Assembly (NCBI GenBank): GCA_024398995.1 | Contig: JAKSIE010000011.1 | Span: forward strand, 1-50,353 | From: Fibrobacter sp. | Lineage (GTDB): Bacteria > Fibrobacterota > Fibrobacteria > Fibrobacterales > Fibrobacteraceae | DNA: 50,353 nt | Reading direction: 5' to 3' | In this document: positions 1 through 8,455 of the stretch, piece by piece | Layout: every line of letters starts with the position of its first letter | Position numbering within the stretch: position 1 is the stretch's first letter | The notes under the pieces: generated by a model | Seen by the model: the letters and a program-made list of their open reading frames with translations, nothing else | What the model was told of the DNA's origin: nothing | Database searches by the model: none | Program-made: the position numbers and the translations under genes

Positions 1-167
1 CTGTTCAGACGATCCTTGCTTGGGCCATTGCCGTACTTCTCTACCAGATTCCTGTAGGCGGTAGCACCGGCTGGATTGTCACGGCAGTGATTGTCCTCAT
101 TGGTACTGGAATCTTCCTGAAACTCTTCGGCATCAAGGCTAACAAGCAGAAGAGATTCGAAGACTAA
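1..167 (+). CDS. C-terminal fragment, probable ferrous iron transporter FeoB
   Basis: Only the last 54 codons are in the window, in the frame ending with the TAA at 165-167. The peptide has two hydrophobic stretches, one around LAWAIAVLLYQIPV and one around WIVTAVIVLIGTGIFL, followed by a basic tail ending KQKRFED. A final membrane helix pair with 'tllAw.vAvl.YQ' wording is typical of the FeoB C-terminus (GTP-dependent Fe(II) uptake in the inner membrane), which is the basis of the name. Other polytopic transporters cannot be excluded from so short a piece. A strong hairpin follows the stop codon. Confidence 0.45.
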   Translation, partial: VQTILAWAIAVLLYQIPVGGSTGWIVTAVIVLIGTGIFLKLFGIKANKQKRFED

Positions 168-192
168 AAACCTTTTGTAACAACGTAAATCG

Positions 193-230
193 GGGCCGTT
201 GGAACGTGTCTCCTCCAACGGCCCTAATTT
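193..230 (+). terminator. Hairpin terminator after the feoB-like gene
   Basis: Perfect 11-bp stem: GGGCCGTTGGA at 193-203 pairs with TCCAACGGCCC at 214-224 across a 10-nt loop. It is followed by a short, interrupted T run (TAATTT). It lies 25 bases after the stop codon at 167 and fits a rho-independent terminator with a weak U tract. Confidence 0.7.
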
Positions 231-259
231 ACAAACTCGTAGTTAGCCTAGTCTAATAA

Positions 260-273
260 AGTTTACTTAAACT
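260..273. promoter_or_regulatory. 14-bp palindrome upstream of the outer-membrane protein gene
   Basis: AGTTTACTTAAACT reads as AGTTTA-CT-TAAACT, a perfect inverted repeat about 90 bases before the start codon at 364. It sits in the only promoter-bearing spacer of this gene, so it may be an operator. No family of regulator is recognised from it. Confidence 0.3.
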
Positions 274-363
274 AAAAATAACTGCGCGGCGATTATCCAT
301 TAGATGATGGCAATGCCCGACACAGCCCCTAAAGTTTATAACAAAAAGAAAAAAGGATAAATA

Positions 364-1494
364 ATGAAATACAATATCGCATTTGGTTTAATGACTGCAT
401 CTCTACTCGCTGCAAATGCATTTGCAGAAGATGCCGCTTCCGCTGAATCCGCCGCAGAATCCAAGGGCCCTGAAGTTGCAATCTCCGGCGAGGTGGAATT
501 TGACGCCTATACGGGTGACCTGCTTAACGACGACGAAGTTACCCATAGCTACGCCTCCACCTTTGATTTGAATTTTGCAGTAAAGTTCAATGATCAGTGG
601 TCTGCGGAAGTCCAGCTGGAAGCCGATGGCGAAACGGCCGATCCTGCGGCAATCTATAACGGTGCTTTCGTTCAGTATACCAAGAGCGAAAACTTTGTGA
701 TTAAGGCTGGTGACCTGACGTTCTCTGAAGGCGCTTTCCAGAACTACTATGAATATGATGACCCGGCAGATAATGCCGTCGGTATGGCAGAACACGATAT
801 CCGAGGAGTTGAAGTTGACTATAATGGCTTTGTTTTTGGCCTTGGCTTTGGTCGCGGTGACAACGACAATCAAGTTTGCGATGTTGAAGATGGTGAAGAA
901 TCGTGCGTAGGCGTTGCTTATGACGCGCATGTAGCTTACGAATTGGGCCTTGGTGAACAAACAATCCGCCCCTATGTGGATTACAAGTCCTATCAGGAAC
1001 CTAAGCATAACGAACTTCATGCCGGTATCGATGCGAATTTGAAGTTCGGTGGTGTTGGCCTTCATGCTGTTTATGGTCTTCATATGGATAACCTTGGTGA
1101 AGACGATCCGGGTGCAACCCATGCCTTCTTGGTGGAACCCTCTCTGGAAGTGGGTCCTGTGAACGTGAAGGGCTCAGTTTTCTATGCATACTTTGACGAA
1201 GATGCGCCCATCGATCATGGCGATGAAATTCCTGAATACTTCTTTGCCTATGCAGAACCTAGCTTCAGCCTTCTCGAAACACTGACCTTGGGTATTCCCG
1301 TGGAATTCCATTCCAATTCCACAGATGTAAACGAAGACAAGTCCACCTTTAACTTGGGTGCACGCGCCTACTTTACTCCGGTGGAAGGCCTTGACTTTAC
1401 AGGAATTGCCAAGGTTGTGATTCCGGTGGGAGATGATGCCGACAATGAAAAGGTTGGCTTGAGCTTTGGCCTGGAAACCGTATTCGCTTTCTAA
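364..1494 (+). CDS. Outer-membrane beta-barrel protein, porin-like
   Basis: A 376-aa secreted protein. Residues 1-21 form a signal peptide (MKYN, hydrophobic core, cleavage after ANAFA). A short Ala/Glu/Ser-rich linker follows, then alternating hydrophobic/polar strands rich in Gly and aromatic residues, with acidic loops (for example near residues 170-180), as in a barrel. The protein ends in ...ETVFAF with a terminal Phe, the usual recognition feature for outer-membrane assembly by the Bam machinery. It shows no OmpA-type peptidoglycan domain. The RBS AAAGGAT precedes the ATG, and the gene is monocistronic between two hairpins. It is probably a porin or small-solute channel; the substrate cannot be read from sequence. 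Confidence 0.75.
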   Translation: MKYNIAFGLMTASLLAANAFAEDAASAESAAESKGPEVAISGEVEFDAYTGDLLNDDEVTHSYASTFDLNFAVKFNDQWSAEVQLEADGETADPAAIYNGAFVQYTKSENFVIKAGDLTFSEGAFQNYYEYDDPADNAVGMAEHDIRGVEVDYNGFVFGLGFGRGDNDNQVCDVEDGEESCVGVAYDAHVAYELGLGEQTIRPYVDYKSYQEPKHNELHAGIDANLKFGGVGLHAVYGLHMDNLGEDDPGATHAFLVEPSLEVGPVNVKGSVFYAYFDEDAPIDHGDEIPEYFFAYAEPSFSLLETLTLGIPVEFHSNSTDVNEDKSTFNLGARAYFTPVEGLDFTGIAKVVIPVGDDADNEKVGLSFGLETVFAF

Positions 1495-1553
1495 GAATAT
1501 GCCATAAAACCTCCGCTAGTTCAAAAACGTTACCTCTTTGAACTGGATGGGTT

Positions 1554-1588
1554 TCCCGCCCCGGATTTTCCGTGGGCGGGACTTTTTT
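1554..1588 (+). terminator. Rho-independent terminator
   Basis: The stem TCCCGCCC (1554-1561) pairs with GGGCGGGA (1574-1581) across a 12-nt loop and is followed by C and six T. It ends the outer-membrane protein transcript, and the next gene starts only 16 bases after it. Confidence 0.9.
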
Positions 1589-1603
1589 ATATATTGATTA
1601 GTA

Positions 1604-2182
1604 ATGAGACTTTTTTTCTTATTTCTGGTTTTGCTCAGCGTCATGTCCTGGGCGCACCCGCATGTGTTTGCGGATGTGACAGTCCAGGCTGTGTTTGACG
1701 AGACTGGGTTTATCGGTGTTCAGAACCATTGGGAATATGACGAGATTTATGGTACTTCCATGTTCGCTGCTGCCGACGCAAATGGTGATGGTTTGCTTTC
1801 TGGAAAGGAATTGGAATCGTTGAAGAATGCCGTTTTGGCGCCTCTTGCCGGGCAGAATTATTACAACTACGTTTTGAGTGGAACGAAGTTTCTAAAAACA
1901 ACGGGCGTTGAAAATTTCCAGGCGAAGAATAAAGATGGAAGGCTGGTCCTAGACTACTTGGTGCGCTTTTCGATTCCCGTCTCTAAGGACTATCAGTTTT
2001 TTGTCGTAGTGGTTGCGGATCCGACCTTTTATATCTCTGTAACTACGGATATGGAAAATTCGGGTGCCAAGGCTCCCGATGCAATGGAAGTGGAATATTA
2101 CGACGATAACCTTGAAGGGCTTACGTTGATGAAATCCTTTAGGTCCGATGTGGAGGGCCTTTACGTGAGGTTCAAGAAATGA
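1604..2182 (+). CDS. DUF1007 family periplasmic protein paired with a NicO exporter
   Basis: A 192-aa protein with an N-terminal signal peptide (MRLFFLFLVLLSVMSWA) and, directly at the predicted cleavage point, the His-rich AHPHVF motif that characterises DUF1007. An EF-hand-like DANGDGLLSGKE loop lies near residues 58-69. DUF1007 genes usually sit next to nickel/cobalt exporters of the RcnA/NicO family and are presumed to be periplasmic metal-handling partners. That holds here: the stop codon overlaps the next start codon as ATGA. No clear Shine-Dalgarno precedes the ATG at 1604. The function is known only by association. Confidence 0.8.
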   Translation: MRLFFLFLVLLSVMSWAHPHVFADVTVQAVFDETGFIGVQNHWEYDEIYGTSMFAAADANGDGLLSGKELESLKNAVLAPLAGQNYYNYVLSGTKFLKTTGVENFQAKNKDGRLVLDYLVRFSIPVSKDYQFFVVVVADPTFYISVTTDMENSGAKAPDAMEVEYYDDNLEGLTLMKSFRSDVEGLYVRFKK

Positions 2183-3174
2183 GATCGTCTGTAGCCGCAT
2201 TGCTTGTTGCCTTGTTGCTGCTTTGTGCGCAGTTCTCTTTTTCTGCAGTTACAAAGAAAAAGTTTTCGATGGATGGTTCTACGGCATCTGCTGAAACCGC
2301 CGAATCGATTGCACCTTCAGAAATAGTTGAATCGAAAACGCCTTCGGATTCTGTTGCTCAAGACAATCAGTCTGTTGTAAGCATTCATGACTCTCATGTT
2401 TTTTGTTTGACGGAAAATTTTGCAGACCAGCAGAAGATGCTCCGTGAAAATATTGCAGCAAAAATCACTGCCATGAAAAACGGGGAGTCTGGGGTTGTCT
2501 GGACTTTTCTTTTGATTTGCTTCTTGTACGGAATGCTTCATGCGTTGGGCCCTGGCCACGGCAAGTCTATTGTGGTGGGTTACTTCTTGGCTAGAAATGG
2601 CAAGTGGAAACATGGGGTTGCTTTGGGGGCTGGCATTACCTTTACCCACACTTTAAGCGCCGTGATTTTGCTTTTTGTTTTGTACGGAATTTTGAAGGCC
2701 GCAGTGTTCCCCACTTTTGAATTGGGACGCCAGGGAATTGAAAAGGTGAGCTATGGACTGGTTTGCTTTACCGGACTCTTGCTCATAGGGATCGCCATCC
2801 ACGATTTGGTGAAACTTTTGAAAAATCGCAAAACGGTCTCGCCTTCCAACGTTGTAGAGTCAAAAAATACTTCTTGGAAAGAACTGATTGGTGTGGCTGC
2901 AGTTACTGGAATTGTGCCTTGTCCGGCGGTGGCTCTGATTGTACTGTTCTGCCTTTTGAATTCTATGGTGGGGTTGGCTCTGGCTGCTGCCGCAGTAATT
3001 TGCATCGGCATGATGTTGACCAACGTTATGTTTGGCATTGCGGCCATTGCCTTGAAAATGGGCATAGACAAAGGAGCCGCCAAAACCGGATGGCTGGCGG
3101 CTTACATTCACATTGTTGCATCCTTTGCAGGGGGCCTTGTGGTGTTCCTTGCAGGATTGTTTATGCTGTCTTAA
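2179..3174 (+). CDS. NicO/RcnA family nickel/cobalt exporter
   Basis: A 331-aa polytopic inner-membrane protein. After a signal-anchor-like N-terminus and a Ser/Thr-rich non-membrane stretch come about six membrane segments. The family signature HALGPGHGKS lies near residues 120-130 and THTLSA near 160, and these His residues are expected to bind the metal. A second conserved motif, GIVPCPAV, lies near residue 250. Genes of this family export Ni(II) or Co(II). The start codon overlaps the DUF1007 stop (ATGA), implying translational coupling. The 3' end overlaps the convergent ispD by 14 bases. Metal specificity is not deducible. Confidence 0.85.
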   Translation: MRSSVAALLVALLLLCAQFSFSAVTKKKFSMDGSTASAETAESIAPSEIVESKTPSDSVAQDNQSVVSIHDSHVFCLTENFADQQKMLRENIAAKITAMKNGESGVVWTFLLICFLYGMLHALGPGHGKSIVVGYFLARNGKWKHGVALGAGITFTHTLSAVILLFVLYGILKAAVFPTFELGRQGIEKVSYGLVCFTGLLLIGIAIHDLVKLLKNRKTVSPSNVVESKNTSWKELIGVAAVTGIVPCPAVALIVLFCLLNSMVGLALAAAAVICIGMMLTNVMFGIAAIALKMGIDKGAAKTGWLAAYIHIVASFAGGLVVFLAGLFMLS

Positions 3175-3865
3175 TCTTTGCTGCGAAGATCTCGAAGTCT
3201 TCGGGGGTGGTCAGTTTGTCGTTTGCGGCTGCGCCCTTCACGATATAGACTGGTTCCCCGAAAAATTCAAGAATGCTGGCTTCATCGGTAGGAACAAAGT
3301 TCAGCGGTTCTGCAGCGATTCTCGCGTACAATTTCTTAAGCAGGTCAATGCGTGCTGCCTGGGGTGTTTGTGCCATCCAGACTGTGTTTCTGTCGATGGT
3401 CTTTTCCACACGTCCGTCGGCGGCAATCTTGATGGTGTCGACGGCAGGCTTTGCCACAAGGCACGCGCCCTTGGTCTCGAGAGTGCGGCAAACGTCAAGA
3501 ATGGTTTCTTTGCTGATGAAGGGGCGGGCCACGTCATGCACGAGAACGTACTCTGCAGAACTCGTCAGGGCGTTGACGCCGTTTTCCACGGACTGCCAAC
3601 GTTCCGCGCCGCCCACAACAATTTTCAGCTTGGCCCGCATTTCCGGAGTGAGGCTCGCCGCGGCCAATTCATTTTCAAAATGACTTTTCCAGTCGGCAGG
3701 CACTGCCATCACCACTTCGGCGATTTCATCCATGGACAAGAAGGTTTCCAAACAGTAGCGGTAAACGGGCTTGCCTCCCAAAAGCATCAACTGCTTGGGA
3801 ATGTTTCCGCCCATACGCTTGCCCAGGCCGCCGGCCGGGAGAACTACTGCAAATTTCTTGTCCAT
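3161..3865 (-). CDS. ispD: 2-C-methyl-D-erythritol 4-phosphate cytidylyltransferase IspD
   Basis: 234 aa, the normal length. IspD transfers CMP from CTP to MEP in the non-mevalonate isoprenoid pathway in the cytosol. The N-terminal nucleotide-binding loop reads LPAGGLGKRMG, with PKQ after it. Further motifs are GGAERWQSV, HDVARPF (the signature around the catalytic Arg/Asp) and KPAVDTIK. The start has an upstream AGGCGG. The gene lies 36 bases behind the symporter at 3902-5344 on the same strand and is probably co-transcribed with it. Its end overlaps the end of the NicO gene. Confidence 0.95.
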   Translation of the reverse strand: MDKKFAVVLPAGGLGKRMGGNIPKQLMLLGGKPVYRYCLETFLSMDEIAEVVMAVPADWKSHFENELAAASLTPEMRAKLKIVVGGAERWQSVENGVNALTSSAEYVLVHDVARPFISKETILDVCRTLETKGACLVAKPAVDTIKIAADGRVEKTIDRNTVWMAQTPQAARIDLLKKLYARIAAEPLNFVPTDEASILEFFGEPVYIVKGAAANDKLTTPEDFEIFAAKIKTA

Positions 3866-3901
3866 AAAACCGCCTATTTTAATCGGCGAAGCCGTTAGAT
3901 T

Positions 3902-5344
3902 TTATTCGCCCACCTGGCCGCTGTGCAAGCGATCCAGGAAGTCCTTGGTTTCCAGAGCCACAATACCGCTCAATAGAATCAGGGCGATCAAGTTGGGGAA
4001 TGCCATGAGACCGTTGAAAATGTCTGCGCAAGTCCACACGGCGCTTACGGTGAGGTAGGGACCGATGAAGATGGCTGCAACGTAGATCCAGCGGTAGGCG
4101 AGGATGGCGCCCTTCTTCTTGCCGCCAATCAGGTACTGCAGGCACTTTTCAGAATAGTAGGCCCAGCCCAGAATGGTGGTGAATGCGAAGAACACCAGGG
4201 CGATTGCCAGGAAGTAAGGAGCGATGGTTGCGCCACCGGGGAAGAAGGCGAGACCGCGAGAGAATGCTTCCATGGTGATGTTCACGCCTTCCAGGCCCAG
4301 CTTCGGATCCCAAGCGCCGGAAACCACAATGGCAAGGCCGGTCATGGTACAAATGATGATGGTGTCGAAGAAAGTACCGGTCATGCAAACCAGGCCCTGA
4401 CGGACCGGTTCGTTAGTCTTTGCTGCAGCGGCTGCGATAGGTGCGGAACCGAGACCAGCTTCGTTACTGAAGATACCGCGGGCGATACCCTTCTGCATGG
4501 CGATAAAGATGGTGCCTACCACACCGCCGGTCACAGCGCTGGGGTTGAATGCTGCACGGACGATGGTCTGGATGGCTTCGGGAATAGCGGCGAAGTTCAT
4601 CATGAGAAGCAGCATGCAGGCGAGGATGTAGAGAATTGCCATGACGGGCACGATGTAGGTGGAAACCTTGGCGATACGCTTCAGGCCGCCGATAATCACG
4701 AAGGCGGAGAATGCGGTGACCAGCACGCCAGCGATGGCGGTAGTGACGCTGACGGAGTTGCCGCCGATGTTCACGAATTCAGCGGCGTTAGGAGTAAGGC
4801 GGGCCATGGCGCTGGTAATGCCGTTCACCTGGGTGATGGTGCCGATGCCCATGACGCCTGCACAGACACCGAAAATGGCGAAGAGCACTGCCAGCCACTT
4901 CATGTTCCAGCCGAAACGTTCCTTAAGGCCTGTTTCGATATAGTAGAAGGGACCGCCCAGAACCTTGCCGTCGGAATCCATCTTGCGGTACTTCACGGCC
5001 AGAACACCTTCGGCGTACTTGGTGGCCATGCCGAAGAAGGCTGCCATTTCCATCCAGAAGAGGGCGCCGGGGCCGCCGGTGCCAATAGCGGTTGCCACGC
5101 CCACGATGTTACCAGTACCGATGGTAGCTGCCAAAGCGGTACAGAGGGCGCCGAAGCTAGAGACTTCGCCCTGGCCGCCCTTTTCGTTGTGGAGCATGTA
5201 ACGCAGGGCGTTGGGGAGGTTCACCACCTGCAAGCAGCCCAAGCGGACTGTGAGGAGGAGGCCTACAAAAAGAATGACGACAATGAGGGGTACACCCCAG
5301 ACATAGCCATCGATGGTATCAAGAAAAGCGGTAAAAGCTTCCAT
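3902..5344 (-). CDS. Sodium:alanine/glycine symporter, AGCS family
   Basis: 480 aa from the chosen start, with about 10-11 membrane segments. The family signature GTGNIVGVATAIGTGGPGA is near residue 75, and FSNEAGLGSAPIAAAAA lies in the second half. AGCS proteins take up alanine or glycine with Na+ (or H+) across the inner membrane. The reading frame is open for 54 more codons upstream, but that stretch is unlike the family. The ATG at 5344 has AAAGGAT just before it and begins MEAFTAFLDTIDGYVWG, as expected for AGCS proteins. ispD follows on the same strand. Confidence 0.92.
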   Translation of the reverse strand: MEAFTAFLDTIDGYVWGVPLIVVILFVGLLLTVRLGCLQVVNLPNALRYMLHNEKGGQGEVSSFGALCTALAATIGTGNIVGVATAIGTGGPGALFWMEMAAFFGMATKYAEGVLAVKYRKMDSDGKVLGGPFYYIETGLKERFGWNMKWLAVLFAIFGVCAGVMGIGTITQVNGITSAMARLTPNAAEFVNIGGNSVSVTTAIAGVLVTAFSAFVIIGGLKRIAKVSTYIVPVMAILYILACMLLLMMNFAAIPEAIQTIVRAAFNPSAVTGGVVGTIFIAMQKGIARGIFSNEAGLGSAPIAAAAAKTNEPVRQGLVCMTGTFFDTIIICTMTGLAIVVSGAWDPKLGLEGVNITMEAFSRGLAFFPGGATIAPYFLAIALVFFAFTTILGWAYYSEKCLQYLIGGKKKGAILAYRWIYVAAIFIGPYLTVSAVWTCADIFNGLMAFPNLIALILLSGIVALETKDFLDRLHSGQVGE

Positions 5345-5639
5345 ATCGATCCTTTGGCTACGCGGACGCAAGATCTTTACGCAAAAAGCGTGTTCTCTAC
5401 ACGAATCCGCTAGTTGAAAAAAGTTACGGGAGAAAGATAGTAAATCGTTGTACATCAATGGGTTGGAAACTAAGTGCTGATTCGTGATTTCTCCCCCTCG
5501 TTTCAACCAACGGTGTTGTTTTCCGCTACCCCCTCTGATTTGTCGCTATTAAGTTTTGCTAAATTCTGTCACAGAAAAATTTAAACTATGGAGCCGCGGC
5601 GAGGTCCCTTGCGCGGCTGCCCGAAAAAAGGAATACAAT

Positions 5640-7112
5640 ATGTGCGATTGCTGCAATAATAAGCGCCCAGTTCGTGTACGTTTTGCACCTAGCCCCACTG
5701 GCTACCTCCACGTAGGTGGTGCTCGTACCGCTATTTACAACTACTTCTTCGCTAAGGCTATGGGTGGTACTTTCTACTTGCGTATCGAAGATACCGACCG
5801 TAAGCGCTATAACGAAACTGCACTTCATGACCTGATGCGCGACCTGAAGTGGCTTGGCTTGCAGTGGGACGAAGGTCCGGGTTGCGAAGGCGACTGCGGT
5901 CCTTACTTCCAGAGCGACCGTCTGGCAATTTATAACGAACAGATCAAGAAGTTACTGGACTCCGGCGACGCTTACTATTGCTTCTGCACCGAAGAACGTT
6001 TGCAGGAAGTTCGTGCCGCCCAGGAAAAGGCCGGCGTCTCTGTGACCGGTTATGACCGTCACTGCCGTAGCATCAGCCGCGAAGAAGCTGAAGCCCGCAT
6101 TGCCGCTGGCGAAAAGGCTGTGATCCGCTTCAAGGTTCCCGAAACTGGCGTTACCGAATTTGACGACGTGATCCGCGGCCACATTGCCTACCAGAACGAA
6201 CTTCTGGACGACCTGGTTCTCATCAAGCGCGACGGCTATCCCACTTACCATTTTGCAAGCGTTGTGGACGACCACCTGATGGGTACTTCCCATGTGCTCC
6301 GCGGTGACGAATGGATCAGCTCCACTCCCAAGCACGAACTTTTGTACAAGGCCTTCGGTTGGGAACCTCCTGTATGGTGCCACCTGCCGGTGATTCTGGA
6401 TAAGAACGGCGGTAAGCTTTCCAAGCGTAAGGGTGCCGCATCCGTTGGCGACTTCCGCGACCTGGGCTACCTGCCCGAAACTCTGGTGAACTACCTGGCT
6501 CTCCTGGGCTGGAATCCGGGCGACGACCGCGAAGTCATGAAGCTGCAGGAAATGATCGATGCCTTCAAGCTGGAACGCATCAATCCCAAGTCCGCTATGT
6601 TCGACGAAAAGAAGCTGCAGTGGATGAACGGTCAGCACATTCACATGTGCGACGACGCAGCCCTCCTTTCCATCATGAAGGAAGGCCTTGCCGCCAAGGG
6701 CTTCGACCTCTCCAACGAACCGGAAGCTCGTCTCCTGGAAATCGTAAAGAACCTGAAGCCCCGCGCCCACTTCGTGCAGGACCTGGCTGAAATGTCCACC
6801 TACTTCTTCAAGGCTCCGGAAACCTACGACGAAAAGGGCGCCAAGAAGCACTTCGGCGAAGGTTCCAAGGCCCTCTGCCAGCAGGTTCGCGACATGCTTG
6901 CTTCCATCGAAGATTTCAAGACTCCGGTCATCGAAAAGGAATTCTACGCTCTGGCAGAACGCATCGGCCACAAGGTGGGCGAACTGGTGGGCGCTCCCCG
7001 CTTGGCAGTTTCTGGCGTTACCGCTGGTCCTGGCCTGTGGGAACTTTTCGAACTGCTGGGTAAGGAAGAAACCCTGCGCCGTATCGACGTAGCACTTCCG
7101 CTCATGGGATAA
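5640..7112 (+). CDS. gltX: Glutamyl-tRNA synthetase
   Basis: 490 aa. It charges tRNA with glutamate. The class I HIGH motif appears as HVGG (residues 24-27, within FAPSPTGYLHVGG) and KMSKS as KLSKR (about 259-263), with DDHLMGTSHVLRG before it. The start is the ATG at 5640 behind AAAAGGA, because the upstream frame has no homology-like content. Unusual are a Cys-rich N-terminus (MCDCC) and a CEGDC loop. CFC followed by a downstream YDRHC could be the zinc site seen in some GluRS. It lies first in the cluster gltX, 7197 gene, WYL gene, queA. A discriminating or non-discriminating charging role cannot be told from the sequence. Confidence 0.95.
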   Translation: MCDCCNNKRPVRVRFAPSPTGYLHVGGARTAIYNYFFAKAMGGTFYLRIEDTDRKRYNETALHDLMRDLKWLGLQWDEGPGCEGDCGPYFQSDRLAIYNEQIKKLLDSGDAYYCFCTEERLQEVRAAQEKAGVSVTGYDRHCRSISREEAEARIAAGEKAVIRFKVPETGVTEFDDVIRGHIAYQNELLDDLVLIKRDGYPTYHFASVVDDHLMGTSHVLRGDEWISSTPKHELLYKAFGWEPPVWCHLPVILDKNGGKLSKRKGAASVGDFRDLGYLPETLVNYLALLGWNPGDDREVMKLQEMIDAFKLERINPKSAMFDEKKLQWMNGQHIHMCDDAALLSIMKEGLAAKGFDLSNEPEARLLEIVKNLKPRAHFVQDLAEMSTYFFKAPETYDEKGAKKHFGEGSKALCQQVRDMLASIEDFKTPVIEKEFYALAERIGHKVGELVGAPRLAVSGVTAGPGLWELFELLGKEETLRRIDVALPLMG

Positions 7113-7117
7113 CAAAT

Positions 7118-7196
7118 AGTGCTTAGTAAACAGTGGTTAGTAAGCAGTAACAACTGACCACTAATCACTAACCACTAACCACTAACCACTCAACCA
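7118..7196. repeat. Heptamer-repeat spacer element, copy 1 (AGTNNNN / ACTNNNN)
   Basis: The whole spacer between gltX and the next start codon is built of 7-mers. There are five of the form AGTNNNN (from 7118 to 7152: agtgctt, agtaaac, agtggtt, agtaagc, agtaaca). These are followed by ACTNNNN units from 7153 (actgacc, actaatc, then actaacc three times, and a final 8-mer actcaacc). The left arm is complementary to the right arm, so the RNA can fold into a long imperfect hairpin. It ends one base before the ATG at 7197. A 26-base block (7158-7183) is identical to the reverse complement of 22651-22676. Confidence 0.85.
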
Positions 7197-8441
7197 ATGC
7201 GTGCTCTTTTTCCTCATAAGTTGTTTTCGCAGGAATTGTTCTGCCGCCGGTGCCAGAAGGTGCGGGGCCACGAAATCTATGCCCGCGAAAACTTTTCCAC
7301 TTATGGGGGAATGGATTCTCATATTCCTCTTCTGTGTAGTTGCGAAAAGTGCCAAACTCTTTTCGTAGCTTTTTCCCACGAGTTTACGTTCTGCCGTTCT
7401 GACAAGGTCAATCGCGATTACGCCAAGATCTTCGGCCACAATAGAATCTATCCGGGCAACTGGCTCTATTTCAAGGGAACACCCAAGCCGGGTATCGTCA
7501 AAAGCGTTTTCCAAGGACCAGATAAAGAAATCATCAACATCAGTTTTGATGGTGGCCCTGCAAAAAAATTGGAATGCGAAAAGGTTGTGGTGGAAACGGA
7601 AGATGCTCCAGATGGATATCGTCTTCTGCCATCCCAAAGTTCAGTCACTTTGATGGGTGATCACGTTTACCATGCCATCCGTGACCAGTTTGGTATTTGC
7701 GTTGGCTTTGTAAATGATGGGGAAAAGGATAAGTTGGTTGCTCTTCTGGATGACAAGACCTTGGTGTTTATCTCCATGCCGGAACAGAGCCAGAACTTGC
7801 CTAACGACAAGTTGCAGACTGTCGCTCGCAATAAGCTTTCCCAGGTCTTTCCCGAAGATTCTAAGAAGATTAATCTGCAGGTGGGCCAGGGCATTGTGTT
7901 TCTGAATGGATTGGTGAAGAACCTGTCTACAAAGCGGGCCATGAAAGCTTGCGTGGATGGTCTCCCCAGGGTTCGCGGATGCGTAGACTTTACCCGCATC
8001 CAGCCCGATTCCTTTGTGACGGATGGCCAGATGGAACGTTCCATTTACGCCATCCTGGAAGCCCCCGGCTGCAAGATGTTTGACTACTCGGTCAAGGTCG
8101 CCTTTGGTAAGGCTGAAATTTCGGCTTCTTGCTACGAGTCTGATTTTTCAAAGGAATTTGAAACCAGAGTGGGGGAGATTCCCGGCATTCTCGATATGAA
8201 CTGCAACATCACGGTGTTGCCGGATGATTCCGCGGAAAACCTTCAGCAGTGCAAGGAGATGGAAACGGATTTGGCTTTGCATTCCATGTTGCAGGGTGCC
8301 CGTATTCGAATTTCTTACGCTCGAAAAAAATATATCCTGGACGGTGTGGTTCAGACTTTGATTCAAAAACAGGTCGCCTTCCTGTCTGTTATAAAAAATG
8401 CTAAAACCACTTCTGTGGAAAACCGCTTAAGGCTACAGTAA
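7197..8441 (+). CDS. Unknown protein with N-terminal zinc ribbon and BON-like repeats
   Basis: 414 aa, not recognised as a named family. An N-terminal pair of Cys motifs (CRRC near residues 16-19, CSCEKC near 47-52) looks like a zinc ribbon. The middle (about 85-190) is beta-rich. From about residue 200 there are segments resembling BON domains; the clearest reads VGQGIVFLNGLVKNLSTKRA and ends in PRVRGCVDFTRIQ. Two weaker copies follow. There is no signal peptide or membrane segment, so it is probably cytosolic. The ATG at 7197 has no Shine-Dalgarno, as a heptamer repeat fills that position. Later starts would cut the first Cys motif. The WYL gene follows after 14 bases. Confidence 0.7.
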   Translation: MRALFPHKLFSQELFCRRCQKVRGHEIYARENFSTYGGMDSHIPLLCSCEKCQTLFVAFSHEFTFCRSDKVNRDYAKIFGHNRIYPGNWLYFKGTPKPGIVKSVFQGPDKEIINISFDGGPAKKLECEKVVVETEDAPDGYRLLPSQSSVTLMGDHVYHAIRDQFGICVGFVNDGEKDKLVALLDDKTLVFISMPEQSQNLPNDKLQTVARNKLSQVFPEDSKKINLQVGQGIVFLNGLVKNLSTKRAMKACVDGLPRVRGCVDFTRIQPDSFVTDGQMERSIYAILEAPGCKMFDYSVKVAFGKAEISASCYESDFSKEFETRVGEIPGILDMNCNITVLPDDSAENLQQCKEMETDLALHSMLQGARIRISYARKKYILDGVVQTLIQKQVAFLSVIKNAKTTSVENRLRLQ

Positions 8442-8455
8442 ATTAAGGATCATTT

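Noticed and set aside
7118..7196. CRISPR array from the regular short repeats
   Set aside because: Units are 7 bp with no spacers and there are no cas genes.
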